A stretch of DNA of 64,000 bases. It comes from Zygnema cylindricum (taxonomy: Eukaryota > Streptophyta > Zygnematophyceae > Zygnematales > Zygnemataceae). Numbering within the stretch: position 1 is the stretch's first letter; every line of letters starts with the position of its first letter. The DNA lies in assembly GCA_037447655.1 (NCBI GenBank), contig JBBHKE010002620.1, positions 418,644 through 482,643 on the forward strand. The letters run 5' to 3'. Shown one piece after another: positions 54,451 through 64,000 of this stretch. Both the position numbers and the translations under genes were made by a program. The notes beneath the pieces were generated by a model. The model did no database searches. It saw only the letters and a list, made by a program, of their open reading frames with translations, and had not been told where the DNA came from.

Positions 54451-55415
54451 TTCAGCTATAGAGAGTAAATGATAGTCCCAGTAGTGAAAAATGTCTATAC
54501 ACATGTTCAACCAAAAAAAAAACAGCCAAAAAGGAGAAAAAAAAAACCGAAAACAAGAAGAGAAACAGTTTGAGAAGCATTTATGGCTCATTTATCTCAT
54601 TTTAACCCGAATCATTCGATTTATTCTTTGTACACTTATCGCGCCTTACAAAATTTAAGCTCTTTGTAGGATTCTAATTCCCAAAATTCTCAAACTTGCA
54701 TAAAACTTAAAAGAATCAAGTTTTTTGGAACATAAACTCAAACTCCGGAGCCATTTCTTGAAATTCAGAAAACATTTACCACATCCACTGAATCGTTCTT
54801 ATTTCCTTTTTTTGACTTTTATAAAATTCGAATATCCATCAAACAACCTTAAAAAACCAGTTTTAGGGTTAATATTTTTAGGTTTCAAAGGATGTTTTCC
54901 TCACCATTTTTTCACAACACTTTCTGAGCTGCCCGAGGAGCAATACACATCTTGCCTCCTGATAATTCAATGCGGCCGTACAGTTCAGCAACCGTACGGC
55001 TTCCTCACCGCATGCCACGTGGCCAGTTTGGCCAACTGAAGCTTCATGTCCACTCTGCGGATTCCTCTCAGAAGTTGACACGTCATTACGTTCGGAAGTC
55101 GGACCCTCTTGGTTAGCGGTGCCCTGTGAGGCATCTGACGTGCCGACACGTGGCGCGTTGGAAGGTTCGGAAGGAAAGACATGTGGCATGACGTGACGGG
55201 AAAGGAATTCCGTGTATGATGAAGGGGACAAGATGTAACGAGGACAGAATCGTTACATCATCGATTTGTTTGTAGCTAGGGTTGAAGTGCCGTGGGAGGG
55301 CTGAGGGCTCCTTTTGGTGACACGTGTCTTTCAGATTACTTGAACTGAGAATGACAAGTAAACACATTGCCGACCGTTATTACTGTTATTGTTGTTATTG
55401 TCGTGAACGCTATAG
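54451..55415. other. intergenic, G-box-rich stretch
   Basis: No gene supported. The segment 54970-55330 contains CCACGTGG, GACACGTC, ACACGTGG and TGACACGTG G-box-like words and an inverted CCGTACAG...CCGTACGG pair. A minus-strand ORF of 117 codons (54878-55231) has no known domain. Confidence 0.45.
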
Positions 55416-55970
55416 TACACCGCCAATCGCTATTAGAGTAAAGGAATAAATAGCGTAAAAAAAAAATTAGTGTTATTAACACTAATCGGGAATTTTTTTT
55501 TTTTGAAAAAAAATATATATACTAATTAATCCCTAACTGTAATTTGGGTTGTCCTGAATAATAAATGCCCGCCCTTTCGATGTCTACATTAATCTGTGTA
55601 GCCGTACAAAATCTGACAATTCGTACGCCGTCGCGCTGTTCACACGGTCGACGGACGAACATATGAGAACGTGATTTTTGTCGACGAGTTTGCGTCTCTT
55701 TCTTCCAGTGCACATTCACATGTGTGCGCAATAATGTTAAGTGTCTTTTTATGCTTTCCTAATTCAAAAAGTACCATTTCGTACGAATATTCCCTGTCCG
55801 TACGCCACACTATTTCCATCGCAGTGTACTTTCCTTATTAACGCTAATTGAAAAAAAAACCTAATTATAATAATGGAAAAAATAAAATTATGGATTGTAT
55901 TTCGGGTTTTTTTTTTTGAAAAAAGGGCACCGAATTGGCGTTATATACTCTAATAGCGATTGACGGTGTA
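55416..55970. mobile_element. MITE with TA flanks (CACCGCCAATCGC family), 555 bp
   Basis: Starts TACACCGCCAATCGC and ends AGCGATTGACGGTGTA, with TA at both ends. Interior is CGTAC-rich with subterminal TAGTGTTATTAACACTAA. No transposase. Confidence 0.82.
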
Positions 55971-56703
55971 CTGTATACCGCCAATCGCTATTAGCGTAAT
56001 GTATACTAATTCCGTCCCGCTTTTTTTTTTCTTTTTCAAATTCTCAAAGGGAATTGATAATGACAGTGACTGCTTTGGTTGCGGACAGTCACTTACGTCA
56101 TTTTGTCAAAAAACGTACGTTTAAAGTACACACAGTTACAAATATAGCACCGTTGAGTACAAATTTGACGGTCAATCGGTTGAACAACTTTGACTTTGAA
56201 AATATTTTTCAATTGCTTAAAATTATGCCGCGCTTGCGAACGTCGACCGTCATAATAAATTTAGCAATTCACACGGCCGGCGAACGTTTACGGTAACAAA
56301 ACTGCGGCAAAATAAAAAGTGTTGCAGACAGTCAATTTTTGTCGTTATGTGAGTTCCACGGTGAGAGAACTTACTTAGCCGCAAAATTGAAATTAAATCG
56401 TGTAATCGTTACATTGAACTTAGACGCAAAGTGAAACGAAACAATTTTAAACTGAAGTACTATAAGTTTCGCACAGAAATATTATAACGCACGAAACGAA
56501 ATAAACTGTTATAATAAAACGAACCATATCATTTGAAATTAAATGAAAAAAAATGCGCGTCGTCACGCGCGACGAAATAGAGCCACACTATATACGAATC
56601 ACCAGTCTTACATCGACAGCGAAATGTTAGGATATTGGGCGAATCGGCGTCGGCCGAAATCGCGCCGTCAAATGTTTTGTTCGGTTCGCATCAGACCATC
56701 AGT

Positions 56704-57455
56704 CAGAGGTCGCAAACGGTCAACCGAAACCGTGACCGACCGTTAACCGACCGCCCGCGCCGGATCCGGAACGGATTCGGTTGCCAAATTTTGGGGGTCG
56801 GGCGGTTACGGTCGGTTGACTCACCAGGAAAAAAAAAAAACGGTCAGTTACGGTCGATCAAACAAAAAACCAAAAAAAATGAAAATTTTGTACTTTTTTT
56901 TTCCAACATTATTGTTCTTTGTACTTTTGGTATCGTGGAAGTACGTGGTATCATGATTAGCGTCGCAAATCTGACACGGTACTGTAGTAAGCTATTTGTT
57001 TCGCAAATCAAAGGGAACGCGACAAAGCGTCGCAAATCTGACACGATAGTACACTATTCATTTCGAAAATCTTAGGGAAAGCGACAAAGCGTCTCAAATC
57101 TGACACGGTTACACAATATTCATTTCGCAAATCTTAGGCAACGCGACAAAGCGTCGCAAATCTGACACAGTAGTACACTATTCATTTCGCAAATCTTAAG
57201 GAACGCGACAAATCGTAATTATTGGCTTATTCCGTCGTACATTGATTAATTTTGTACTTTTTCGGTTACGGACGGGCACGGTTAGTCGCGAAAAATCAAG
57301 ATTCGGTTAATTTTTTTTTTCGTAAACGACGGTCGGTTAACGGTTAACAATTTTGGAGCGTGACAAAACTCGGTCGAGCGTCGGTTACTCAGATTTTGAA
57401 AAAAAAAAAAACGGTTGGTTTCGGGTATGATTTTTTTTGACTTTTGCGACCTCTG
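56704..57455. mobile_element. hAT-like element 1
   Basis: Ends CAGAGGTCGCAAA and TTTGCGACCTCTG, 752 bp, flanked by CCATCAGT on both sides (56696-56703 and 57456-57463). It holds about four units of a ~65-bp minisatellite containing GCGTCGCAAATCTGACACGG (56960-57220). No transposase ORF. Confidence 0.88.
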
Positions 57456-57463
57456 CCATCAGT

Positions 57464-58060
57464 CAGAGGTCGCAAACGGTCAACCGAAACCGTGACCGAC
57501 CGTTAACCGACCGCCCGCGCCGGATCCGGAACGGATTCGGTTGCCAAATTTTGGGGGGTCAGGCGGTTACGGTCGGTTGATTCACCAGGAAAAAAAAAAC
57601 GGTCGGTTACGGTCGGTGAACTGTCCCTATAATCCAACATTCTTGTACTTTGTACTCTTTGGCATCGTGGAAGTACGTGACATCATGATTAGCGTAGCAA
57701 ATCTGACACGGTACTGTAGTAAGCTATTTATTTTGTAAATCAAAGGGAACGCGACAAAGCGTCGCAAATCTGACACGGTAGTAACACTATTCATTTCGCA
57801 AATCTTAGGGAACGCGACAAATCGTAATTATTGGCTTATTCCGTCGTACATTGATTAATTTGTACTTTTTCGGTTACAGGCGGGCACGGTTAGTCGCGAA
57901 AAATCAAGATTCGGTTAAAAAAAAATTTCGTAAACGACGGTCGGTTAACGGTTAACAATTTTGGAGCGTGACAAAACTCGGTCGGGCGTCGGTTACTCAG
58001 ATTTTGAAACAAAAAGCTGTCGGTTTCGGGTATGAAAATTTTTGACTTTTGCGACCTCTG
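57464..58060. mobile_element. hAT-like element 2
   Basis: Same family as 56704-57455 with the same termini; 597 bp, with only about two minisatellite units. Flanked by CCATCAGT (57456-57463, shared with element 1) and CTATCAGT (58061-58068). Same orientation as element 1. Confidence 0.88.
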
Positions 58061-58274
58061 CTATCAGTTATGAGTTGTTTCATTCGATACTGTAATTTTG
58101 TGTCAGTTCGGTTTGGTGCGAGCGCCGAGCGGTTTTCATTTGTACGAATCGCACGCTTGTCGATTTCGAAGAAATGTTGGTTCGCGAAGCGTGACGCAAT
58201 TTTTTCGCCCGCGGAAATATTTTATGTGTACGACGAACCGGCAATATTTCCGTACGAGACTTCAGTTTCAAGCA

Positions 58275-58797
58275 TACACCGTGAATCGTTATTAGCGTGT
58301 TGGTCGCTAATTGAGGTACCCTGTTTTTTTGGGCAAATTCTCAAATAGAATTAGACATTCTAAATGTTCCTACAAGTTATTTGAGGTGTTCCATAAAATA
58401 GGATTCATGACTCTAATATAGTGCCATCGTAAATAGTGTGGTGTACGGTCTGTCAGAGACGTACTTTTTTGTACTTTTTCAAGTAGAAAAGTACAGAAAA
58501 GATATTCACGCTGTCAAGGAGTCGCGCTAACATGTAATTGCGTAAATATTTTCCGGCATTCGCGGATGTCAAAAAAACGCGACGGCGTACGATTTGAACA
58601 ATTTCGTACATGCACATATTTTAGTGTGGAGATATTCTGCACCGAAAATTTTTACAAAGCAGTTTGCAAATTAGAATATACGAAAAATTAAAATAAAAAG
58701 TATTTCCAAAAAAAAAGACATTCCCAATTAGCGTAAATAACGCTAATTGTTTCATTACGCTATCTATTTCATTACGCTAATAGCGATTCACGGTGTA
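58275..58797. mobile_element. MITE with TA flanks (CACCGTGAATCG variant)
   Basis: Ends TACACCGTGAATCGTTATTA and TAGCGATTCACGGTGTA are inverted repeats, 523 bp, TA at both ends. Nested in the Mutator-like element. Interior includes GTGTGGTGTACGGTCTGTCAG, shared with 61148 in the outer element. Confidence 0.82.
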
Positions 58798-59582
58798 GTT
58801 CAAAGTAGGCGTTTTTTGGTAGGCCTTTTGTAGGCCGCCTTTAGCGTAAGTTGTGTTATGGGCTTTTCATGTGATCTTCTTAGATCGCTACTTTCATCAA
58901 CGACCGTCAGATCGTCCAAATCTGACGGTTTAAATAAAAAGTCGCTCAAAACTCACAGAAAAAGATTTTTTTGTCCGATCTTTTTTTCAAATTTAGACAT
59001 GACGTTTAATTCTCTATCGATCCATGTGCAACTCAACCTTGCTACTATTATTTTTCATTTTGCGACCAATACAATATGGGTCTTAAGGTCATATTGTATG
59101 TTTTGTATACAATAAGCATATTGTATGGGCGTACGGTCACCTACTTTTGAACTTTGGTTTCAAGAGGTTTCGTTTCACTTTGCGTCTAAGTTCAATGTAA
59201 CGCTTAGACGATTAAATTTCAATTTTGCGGCTAAGTGCTCTCACCATGGAGCACACATAACGACAAAAGGTGATTGTCTGCAACACTTTTTATTTGCATG
59301 TGGTTGCCGCAGTTTTGTTACCGTAAACGTTCGTCGGCCGTGTGAATTGCTAAATTTATTATGACGGTCGACGTTCGCAAGCGCAGCATAATTTTAAGCG
59401 GTTGAAAAATATTTTCAAAGTCAAAGTTGTTCAACCGACCGTCAAATTTGTACTCAACGGTGCTTTATTTGTACCTGTGTGTACTTCAAAAGTACGTTTT
59501 TTGACAAAATGACGTAAGTGACTGTCCGCAACCAAAACAGTCACTGTCATTATCAATTCCCACTCTCAAATAGCATAACTTA

Positions 59583-60328
59583 GGGTAGAATTCCATTAGG
59601 CGGTCCCAGTAAATGTACGGAAAAGTCTATTGGGAGCGTTTACTGGAAGACTATTCCATTTTGTCGGGCCAATAACAAACCTTCCTCAATTATGATTGGC
59701 GCCACATAGGTTAGAGTCCAGATTTGAAAATCTTAAATAAAATCTTCAAACGGAAAGTCAGAACGAAATATCTGTAAAGCCGGAGGTAGTTAATGATTCG
59801 TACATAAAGTTTGCAGCCATATTTTTATTTTGAAAATAGAAATCAAAATTTCGAAACAGAACGGCAAAAAGACGCAGCAAACTTTGAAGGTCGCGGCAAA
59901 CTTTGAATGTCGGTGGATGTCAGACGGAGCGTGCGAGGATATTTTCGTTGCATCCAGCGTGGCAGGCGGCACATGGACTGTACGACGTAGGCACATGGCC
60001 TATACGACGTGTAGACATGTGATTGCTTATTCAAAGCGGATATTATTTTTCTTTTTCACGTGTACTAATGGTACACGACCAGTATCGTGTAACTCTCTTC
60101 GCGAGGAGAGTATCTTCACATTGGATGATGTGCGCGATTGCTTCGCGGATCTGAAAAAGTGGAATATCTAACGGCCAGGAATTACGCCTACATCATTGGA
60201 GCCTCCCGACAGCTTTGTAGTAACGATGTCTCGTCTGACAAAAAAAAAATACGGCTTTGTACGACGCTGTACGAAAACGTACGGCGTCCAGTAACGAACC
60301 CCACTTTTCGTCTAATGGAATTCTACCC
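59583..60328. mobile_element. Harbinger-like MITE A
   Basis: Ends GGGTAGAATTCCATTA and TAATGGAATTCTACCC, flanked by TTA on both sides (59580-59582 and 60329-60331), the 3-bp target duplication typical of PIF/Harbinger. 746 bp. The 113-codon ORF inside (59830-60171) has no recognised domain. Confidence 0.85.
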
Positions 60329-60331
60329 TTA

Positions 60332-61065
60332 GGGTGAAGTTCCATTACGACATTCTGTAATCGTACGGCCAACACAAACATTACAGGATGCAACACTTTG
60401 AACGAAGTTCCATTGCGCAGAGTCTGTAATCCACGTGTTTGCAAAAGAGTGGCACCAGGTAGCTATAGATTTTATGTTGAAAATCGTCAATGATTTTAAC
60501 ACCGACCAAAAATCTCCATTTGCGTACCATGTACTTGCGTACCAGGTCATCGTACAACACAACTTTTATACTTTTTGCAGACGCCTTGTCAAATACCACC
60601 TCGTTTTTTTAGGGTTTCTATTTTTTCGCTTGACGAATGAGCATTGCCTGAAATAGTGTGACGAATGGGCGCTAATAGAAATAGCGTGACGAAAGTACGT
60701 TACGACATTTCGTTTGTATATTATGTTGGATTTTTGAATGCGTATATCGTGTGCGATTTTTTTTGATTTCCGTTGGTTGCCAGCTTGACACGTATGCTCA
60801 TTATCCAGCATGTCGCGGCTCAATTTTTCTTGTAATTGGTGATGTATCTCGCGAGGTACATCACCAATTACATAAACTTTCGAAGCGAATGCTTCGCGAA
60901 AAAGTATCCGACGGTCATTGTTAACTCCCAAAATTTTGGAGAATATTGGCAAGATTCTCTGTAATGTTGTTTTCCTAATAAAAACAAAATAATAGGTACG
61001 GCGTAGTACGGAGAGGTCTGAATTTTTGTGAACAACCTCACTTTTCGTCTAATGGAACTTCACCC
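60332..61065. mobile_element. Harbinger-like MITE B
   Basis: Ends GGGTGAAGTTCCATTA and TAATGGAACTTCACCC, flanked by TTA at 60329-60331 (shared with A) and 61066-61068. 734 bp. Contains a 42-bp near-perfect palindrome at 60831-60872. No transposase ORF. Confidence 0.85.
60831..60872. repeat. 42-bp palindrome
   Basis: Every position from 60831 to 60872 pairs with its mirror around CTCGCGAG, except one T:G pair (60847/60856). Would form a cruciform or a strong RNA hairpin. Confidence 0.95.
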
Positions 61066-61549
61066 TTATTCTGTTTTTTTCTTTAAGCCATTTGGGGTTT
61101 TTTTCTAAGTACCATACAAAACGAAAGTACGTTGTCTTTTAAATAGTGTGGTGTACAGTCAGTGACAGACCGTACAAAATCGTACCGTTTTAAGTGAAGA
61201 AGTATAAATAATGAGTTTTAGTAACCGCGGACGCATGAGAATATGCGCTCTAAAAAAAGGATGAAATCGGGCTGTCAAATATCACATTCGCATATATTCG
61301 TCCAACAACCACGTTTCGACTGTGTGAACGTACGATTTGAGTTCGATTTGTCAGATTTGTACAAGTACCTACATTAGTGTAAGCATGTTTGCGACCGACA
61401 ATTTTTTTTTTCAAAGATCCAAATTAGCATTAGTTAAACAATTAGAATGTATGTTTTTTTTTTGAATTCAAATTCCTAATTAGCGTAAATCACTGTAATT
61501 ATTCCTATACGCTAAAGAAACCTGTACGCTTATAGCGATTGGCGGTGTA

Positions 61550-62540
61550 GTTTAATGTCATCGTCTCTATTTTCTGTGTCAAAACAATTTTGCAATAGTT
61601 ATTGCAATAATTAAAACTATCCTTAATATTATTGGTTAATACGCCAAATTGTGTATTGACTTTGTAGCGTGTACGCAAAGTTGGTATCAACTCTATATAT
61701 CAAGTGTGAATGTCGTTTTCTCACAGCATGTGCCAGTGACATGTGGTTTTGAAAATCGTACAGAACGTACGGAGTCATATTTAACATTACTTTAGGCTAT
61801 TTAAACAATTTTATGGTTAATTTTTTTTTTTTTTTTTTTACGGTAAAAGTTTACATTCAATTTTAGCGCTAATTTTGACAATTAACAGCTGCTGAAATCT
61901 AATTGATATGCGAAATGAAGTTAACGTTGTATAAATAAAATGTCGTTTAGACGTCTTGTACATACACAAGACTTGTCTTACATAACGCTAATTTTGAGTG
62001 ACAGAATATAAAGTGGCTAACACTAATGGTTAAGTTCCTAAATTAGCATAATTGATATATTAATGTTAATAGCACTGACACATGATTCTAGCCAAAAAAG
62101 GTTGCGACAAAATTAATGTTATTGACGATATTGACAATAAGCATCATAGTGATCGTGGCCACTTTCAATTGGCCTATATAGATGATAATCATTGTTGTAT
62201 ATGCAATATCTTTTCAAGAAATGTTCAACTTTATCGCGAAACTCGAACAAATATTAGGATACAAAAGGGGGTAGAAATAAAAAAAAAACAATGAGGGACT
62301 ACAAAAGTTGGAAGGTAAGAGACAAAAGATAAAAAAATCAAACAAACAAGACAACGTTGAATAAAAAAATAATCTCCCATCATTAACTAACACTTTTGAA
62401 GAAGACTACTGAGAAAGAGAACAAACCTACAGTACATGACTACCTAGAACCTTGACAAGCTAAGGTCCACAACCACGAAGGACATGGATGTGGGTCGGAT
62501 CATTTTGCAAAGGATTTGGTCGGCCTCGCCTGTCATTTGC
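61550..62540. other. AT-rich non-coding DNA
   Basis: No gene supported. The 70-codon ORF at 62082-62294 has no recognised domain. Block 62455-62480 (GTCCACAACCACGAAGGACATGG) resembles one at 42535. Confidence 0.5.
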
Positions 62541-62545
62541 CACTT

Positions 62546-62798
62546 GCCACTGTACTCTGTTAGGGGATGGTCGGTACTTGAGCATCTAGTAGGGATTTGA
62601 CACTTGCCACTGTACCCTGTTAGGGGATGGGATTAGGGGATGGTCGGTGCTTGAGCTTTTAGTAGGGCATTTGACATTAGCCACTGTACCCTGTTAGGGG
62701 ATGGTCGGTGCTTGAGCTTCTAGTAGGGCATTTGACACTTGCCATTGTACTCTGTTAGGGGATGGTCGATGCTTGAGCTTCTAGTAGGGCATTTGACA
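62546..62798. repeat. ~60-75-bp tandem repeat, four units
   Basis: Four units beginning GCCACTGTAC(C/T)CTGTTAGG and containing GATGGTCGGTGCTTGAGC and CTAGTAGGGCATTTGACA. The second unit carries an extra GGGATTAGGGGATG. Non-coding as far as seen. Confidence 0.92.
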
Positions 62799-63601
62799 GA
62801 CGTTGAAGGTAAAAAACGCTTACAAGGCTCGATGGAGGTTTCCCCAAATCCCTTCATTCAATTCTTTTTTGGGCACAATTAAGAAGAAAGTCATTAGAAC
62901 ACTTGTCCAAAGATTTGAAAATTTCCACCGCAAATGGGACAAACAGGTCTGTTAGGCCTCGGTAATCATAGCTACGTTGCTTCGAAGATTTTTGCCTTGA
63001 GCTGCCTCACTTGTATATAATGTCGAACGAGAAGAAATGTGTGCGCGAGTTTGATCAATCGTGGCAACATCACCAGCGGTCCTCCCAACACTATAGAGGA
63101 AAACCAAGTAAATCCTGCAGCTTATAAGACAAAATCAGAGGCTTCATACACCGTGTGGTTTAGGTACTTTTTGGGTATAGGTGGTTCACACACCGTCCCC
63201 GGTCTTAAACACGGACGTAAGCTAACTCGCAAATGAGGAGAAGGTAAACGCGGATATTTTTTAATTCATGAGTCGCTAGCTATTTTTATATGCCTCGTTG
63301 AAGCTGGAGCTTGTTGTCGAGAATGGGAAATGGAAAAGGTGGGACTTAATTTCAAGCGCCATGCGACATTAATGCACGAATCAAGAAAAGAGCCTCGTAA
63401 AGTATAAATAAACTTTCCTTCGCTTTAGGAATGACTCGCGCTAGCAAAAATACTTTTTCAACAATTGGATGAGGGGTCATGTTAAGCGCTACCAAAGCCC
63501 AACTATCCATGTATGCCGTTGGCGCAATCCATGTTACAAAAATCAACATAGAATATCGTAAGAAATGGGAAGGTTATCTTGTCAACAAGCAAATGGTCCC
63601 T
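62799..63601. other. no recognised gene
   Basis: Short ORFs only (65 codons at 63039, 65 codons minus at 63352), with no domain or exon structure recognised. Confidence 0.45.
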
Positions 63602-63710
63602 GTGGTCAACCAAATGTCACATGCCCAACCACGTGGTGAAGTAGATTAAAAAGACCGTGGTCGACCAAATGTCACATGCCCAACCACGTGGTGAAGTAGA
63701 TTAAAAAGAC
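63602..63710. repeat. 55-bp direct tandem duplication
   Basis: 63602-63656 and 63657-63710 differ at about one base. Each starts GTGGTC(A/G)ACCAAATGTCAC and contains CCACGTGG. Very recent duplication. Confidence 0.95.
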
Positions 63711-64000
63711 GATTGTCAGAGTCCTTGAGATAAGATAATTTTGAAGTTGGCGATGGTGAAGTTCACGTGAGATGGAGAGGATGTTGACATAAACAATGTG
63801 GCCAAATCGTAAACAACACTTAATAGCCTCAAAGCTTAGAAATGTGTTCACAATGGTCTTCAACAAAATGAAAGTTAGAGCTACCTTTGTAGGCGATACC
63901 CACAATATGTGTGATATGTGCAATCAAAGGGAATAAATAAGAAGAAGAGGTCGTAGATAATGCTTATAGAGCTTGAAGGTGGGCCAAAGATAATAGAGCC
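63711..64000. other. no recognised gene at window end
   Basis: A minus-strand ORF of 83 codons (63672-63923) has no recognised domain. It could belong to a feature continuing outside the window. Confidence 0.4.

Larger units (their letters stand above)
56049..59561. mobile_element. Mutator-like element with ~400-bp terminal inverted repeats
   Basis: Arms 56049-56445 and 59160-59561 are inverted copies, about 95% identical by eye in the first 150 bp, beginning GGGAATTGATAATGACAG. Flanking 9-mers ATTCTCAAA (56040-56048) and ACTCTCAAA (59562-59570) match 8 of 9, as expected of a Mutator target duplication. 3513 bp, of which most is occupied by nested hAT-like and MITE elements. No transposase (MURA-type) ORF seen, so non-autonomous. 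Confidence 0.85.
55974..61549. mobile_element. MITE-family element expanded by nested insertions
   Basis: Left end TATACCGCCAATCGC at 55974; right end GCGATTGGCGGTGTA at 61549. The left part reads to AAATTCTCAAA (56048), where the Mutator-like element begins. The matching ...CTCAAATAG resumes at 59562, as in the uninterrupted sibling at 58275 (AAATTCTCAAATAG). The two Harbinger-like elements follow, and the remainder (61066-61549) completes the element. Its own sequence would total only about 600 bp. Confidence 0.7.

Noticed and set aside
54878-55231. 117-codon minus-strand ORF as a gene
   Set aside because: No domain, no exon structure. Composition fits translated G-box-rich non-coding DNA.
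59830-60171. 113-codon ORF in Harbinger-like MITE A as a transposase
   Set aside because: No DDE motif or Myb-like domain visible. The element is too short for the usual Harbinger gene pair.
1-64000. CRISPR arrays, bacterial operons, rRNA genes or canonical tRNA genes
   Set aside because: None seen. The spaced repeats are tandem or transposon-derived. The only tRNA-like fold (9820-9856 and its inverted copy) lacks an anticodon arm.

Overview
The window is nuclear DNA from a green-lineage eukaryote. It carries intron-rich host genes with GT..AG introns and plant-type proteins, plus abundant nested transposons. Plant-type alternative oxidase, plant-type MFAP1, a plant non-specific phospholipase C and AATAAA-like signals point to a streptophyte. 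The AT-rich non-coding DNA, GA/CT microsatellites inside introns and coding sequence, and a Ty3/gypsy element carrying a cytosine methyltransferase would suit a charophyte-type alga such as Chara or a relative. That placement is inference. There is one 10-N assembly gap at 4631-4640.

Layout. 1-7.9 kb: two decayed Ty1/copia elements on the minus strand. The first (979-4200) is a gag-RT deletion derivative. The second (4.7-7.9 kb) keeps protease, integrase and RT and is cut in its gag by the next element. 7.9-22.75 kb: a large Ty3/gypsy element on the plus strand in the order LTR, gag, protease, C5-DNA methyltransferase, RT, RNase H, integrase, PHD-like finger, LTR. Its gag is split by a second LTR element whose two LTRs are inverted relative to each other (9619-13697). 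The integrase tail plus PHD-like segment is repeated beyond the 3' LTR. All the retroelement genes carry stops, frameshifts or deletions.

The host gene block runs from 24.7 to 51.5 kb. It holds alternative oxidase (7 exons), an FGGY-family carbohydrate kinase (11 exons, 11 kb, with a hAT-like element and copia debris in intron 4), a secreted non-specific phospholipase C (3 exons) and the spliceosomal protein MFAP1 (2 exons). All four were rebuilt from exons whose phases join exactly. They are independent single genes with no operon logic: mitochondrial respiration, sugar phosphorylation, lipid hydrolysis and pre-mRNA splicing.

52.9-54.5 kb holds lysine/asparagine-rich repeats and unrecognised ORFs. 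55.4-61.5 kb is a nested stack of non-autonomous DNA transposons: TA-flanked MITEs, a Mutator-like element with ~400-bp TIRs, two hAT-like elements sharing one 8-bp target duplication, and two Harbinger-like elements sharing TTA. The last 2.4 kb has short tandem repeats and no recognisable gene.

The most notable items are the methyltransferase- and PHD-bearing gypsy element, the nested transposon stack with legible target duplications, the Cys-to-Ser switch at the AOX regulatory site, the GA-microsatellite insertion inside the FGGY kinase, and complementary GA/CT tracts at intron ends.
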